Below the pieces are notes generated by a model. That model ran no database searches. It saw only the letters and a list, made by a program, of their open reading frames with translations, and was not told the DNA's origin. The position numbers and the translations under genes were made by a program. 7,162 nucleotides of DNA from Ignavibacteriota bacterium (GTDB lineage Bacteria; Bacteroidota; Ignavibacteria; UBA10030; SZUA-254): positions 1 to 7,162 of the forward strand of contig JACPVN010000356.1 in the NCBI GenBank assembly GCA_016191715.1. The letters are read 5' to 3'. Below are positions 6,318-7,162 of this stretch, piece after piece (positions within the stretch are counted from its first letter, which is position 1; each line of letters begins with the position of its first letter).

Positions 6318-7162
6318 GTGCTTAATAGTATTTTCGCTTTGAATACAACATTCCCTAAAACCATTCTTTTTTATCATCTACTTATCTTTATTACAATTCT
6401 TTGGTTCAATACGTCCTCGAATGCCCGGACTACAATAATAGACGGGTCGCGGTTAGCTCTTGTCCAGGATACTTCGACGCGTGCGTTAATGAACATAAAC
6501 AATATTTCGATGTGGGTGGATGATGATGGAATGATGGAAAAAAATTCGTTACGTCAATCTGCAGGAGTTACGTTCCCGCGAGGAACTTCTACGTTGGTGC
6601 ATAATGGCGGGTTGCTGTGGGCTGGTCTTGTCCGTGATGGAAGAACTCCGGAGTTACGGGTTGGAGGTCAGGCGATAGTTTCCGGAACTATTCCGGGAAG
6701 AATTACATCGTCACATTTACCTGAGAACCGATTTGCGAATGCTGTTCGTGTGTTTCGTATCCGTCGTGATTGGAAAACAGGAGATTTGAAACAGGACGCG
6801 GCAGAGACCTTCGGGATTTCTGTGTATGATGTTACAGAACATGACATACTGGAATTACGGCGACGATACGCGACTGATTGGTATAATTGGCCCTGGCAAA
6901 AAGGAGCTCCATATTACGAACGGAATGGTATTCCCGGGTATCAACCCGATACAAGCGCCTTTTCTGATTCGACGGATGATGAACCGGGATTATTACAAGC
7001 AGACCAGGTTGTGTGGCTTGTGTGCAACGATTTAAATCAAACAACAACAAGAAATTTAGCCGGCTCTCAACCGATTGGAATCGAACAACAAATAACGTGC
7101 TGGGCTTATAAGTCCGATGGAGAACTTGGAAATGTTATTTTCCAGCAACATAAAATCATGTA
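6318..7162 (+). CDS. Large secreted protein, N-terminal part, non-ATG start (3' partial)
   Basis: The frame is open from GTG 6318, just after an in-frame TAA at 6315, to the right edge (281 complete codons) with no stop. The first in-frame ATG is 6489, but the codons before it encode a clear Sec signal peptide: a lysine (FPK), a hydrophobic run ILFYHLLIFITILWF, then NTSSNA as a likely cleavage region before RTTIIDG. The start is therefore GTG 6318 or TTG 6339. Neither has a good Shine-Dalgarno site, and TTG 6339 would give a more typical signal-peptide length. The mature part holds motifs that I associate with the N-terminal region of a large FCB secreted-protein family: NISMWVDDDG, VTFPRGTSTLV, GGLLWAGLVRDG, a YNWPWQKGAPYYERNG segment, DDEPGLLQADQVVW, SQPIGIEQQITCWAY and GELGNVIFQQHKI. 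A C-terminal sorting domain is expected beyond the window. The molecular function is unknown. Confidence 0.85.
   Translation, partial: MLNSIFALNTTFPKTILFYHLLIFITILWFNTSSNARTTIIDGSRLALVQDTSTRALMNINNISMWVDDDGMMEKNSLRQSAGVTFPRGTSTLVHNGGLLWAGLVRDGRTPELRVGGQAIVSGTIPGRITSSHLPENRFANAVRVFRIRRDWKTGDLKQDAAETFGISVYDVTEHDILELRRRYATDWYNWPWQKGAPYYERNGIPGYQPDTSAFSDSTDDEPGLLQADQVVWLVCNDLNQTTTRNLAGSQPIGIEQQITCWAYKSDGELGNVIFQQHKIM

Noticed and set aside
6826..7035. A 69-codon + strand frame inside the last gene
   Set aside because: It is a shadow in another frame of a long open reading frame whose translation has strong family motifs.

Overview
The window looks like a stretch of a chromosome from a bacterium of the Fibrobacteres-Chlorobi-Bacteroidetes (FCB) group, most probably an Ignavibacteria/Kapabacteria-like lineage. 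This rests on three things seen in the proteins: a canonical type IX secretion system (T9SS) type A sorting domain with the NYPNPFNPATT signature, a PorV/PorQ-family outer-membrane protein, and two members of a large secreted-protein family that is common in those lineages. The taxonomic call is inference from protein families; there is no rRNA or other marker in the window.

Layout, all on the + strand: (1) the 3' part of a large secreted protein gene, open through the left edge and ending at 1878; (2) a PorV/PorQ-like outer-membrane beta-barrel gene, 1911-2948, only 32 bases downstream; (3) a complete multidomain T9SS cargo gene, 3025-6129, which ends in a type A sorting domain and is followed by a strong intrinsic terminator (6154-6187); (4) the 5' part of another large secreted protein gene, running off the right edge. 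Gene 4 starts at a non-ATG codon (GTG 6318 or TTG 6339) and encodes a signal peptide that an ATG-only gene search would miss.

Genes 1-3 are tightly spaced, with no visible terminator between them, and are plausibly one transcription unit. Gene 4 begins a new unit after the terminator. The shared theme is surface display: cargo proteins carry N-terminal Sec signals and C-terminal sorting domains, and the barrel gene between them belongs to the family that shuttles T9SS cargo from the translocon to the cell-surface attachment machinery. The idea that this barrel is a dedicated carrier for its neighbours is inference. I see no mobile element, CRISPR array, tRNA or rRNA, and no sign of a defence or biosynthetic system. 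The window reads as a normal, though partly uncharacterised, T9SS cargo locus.
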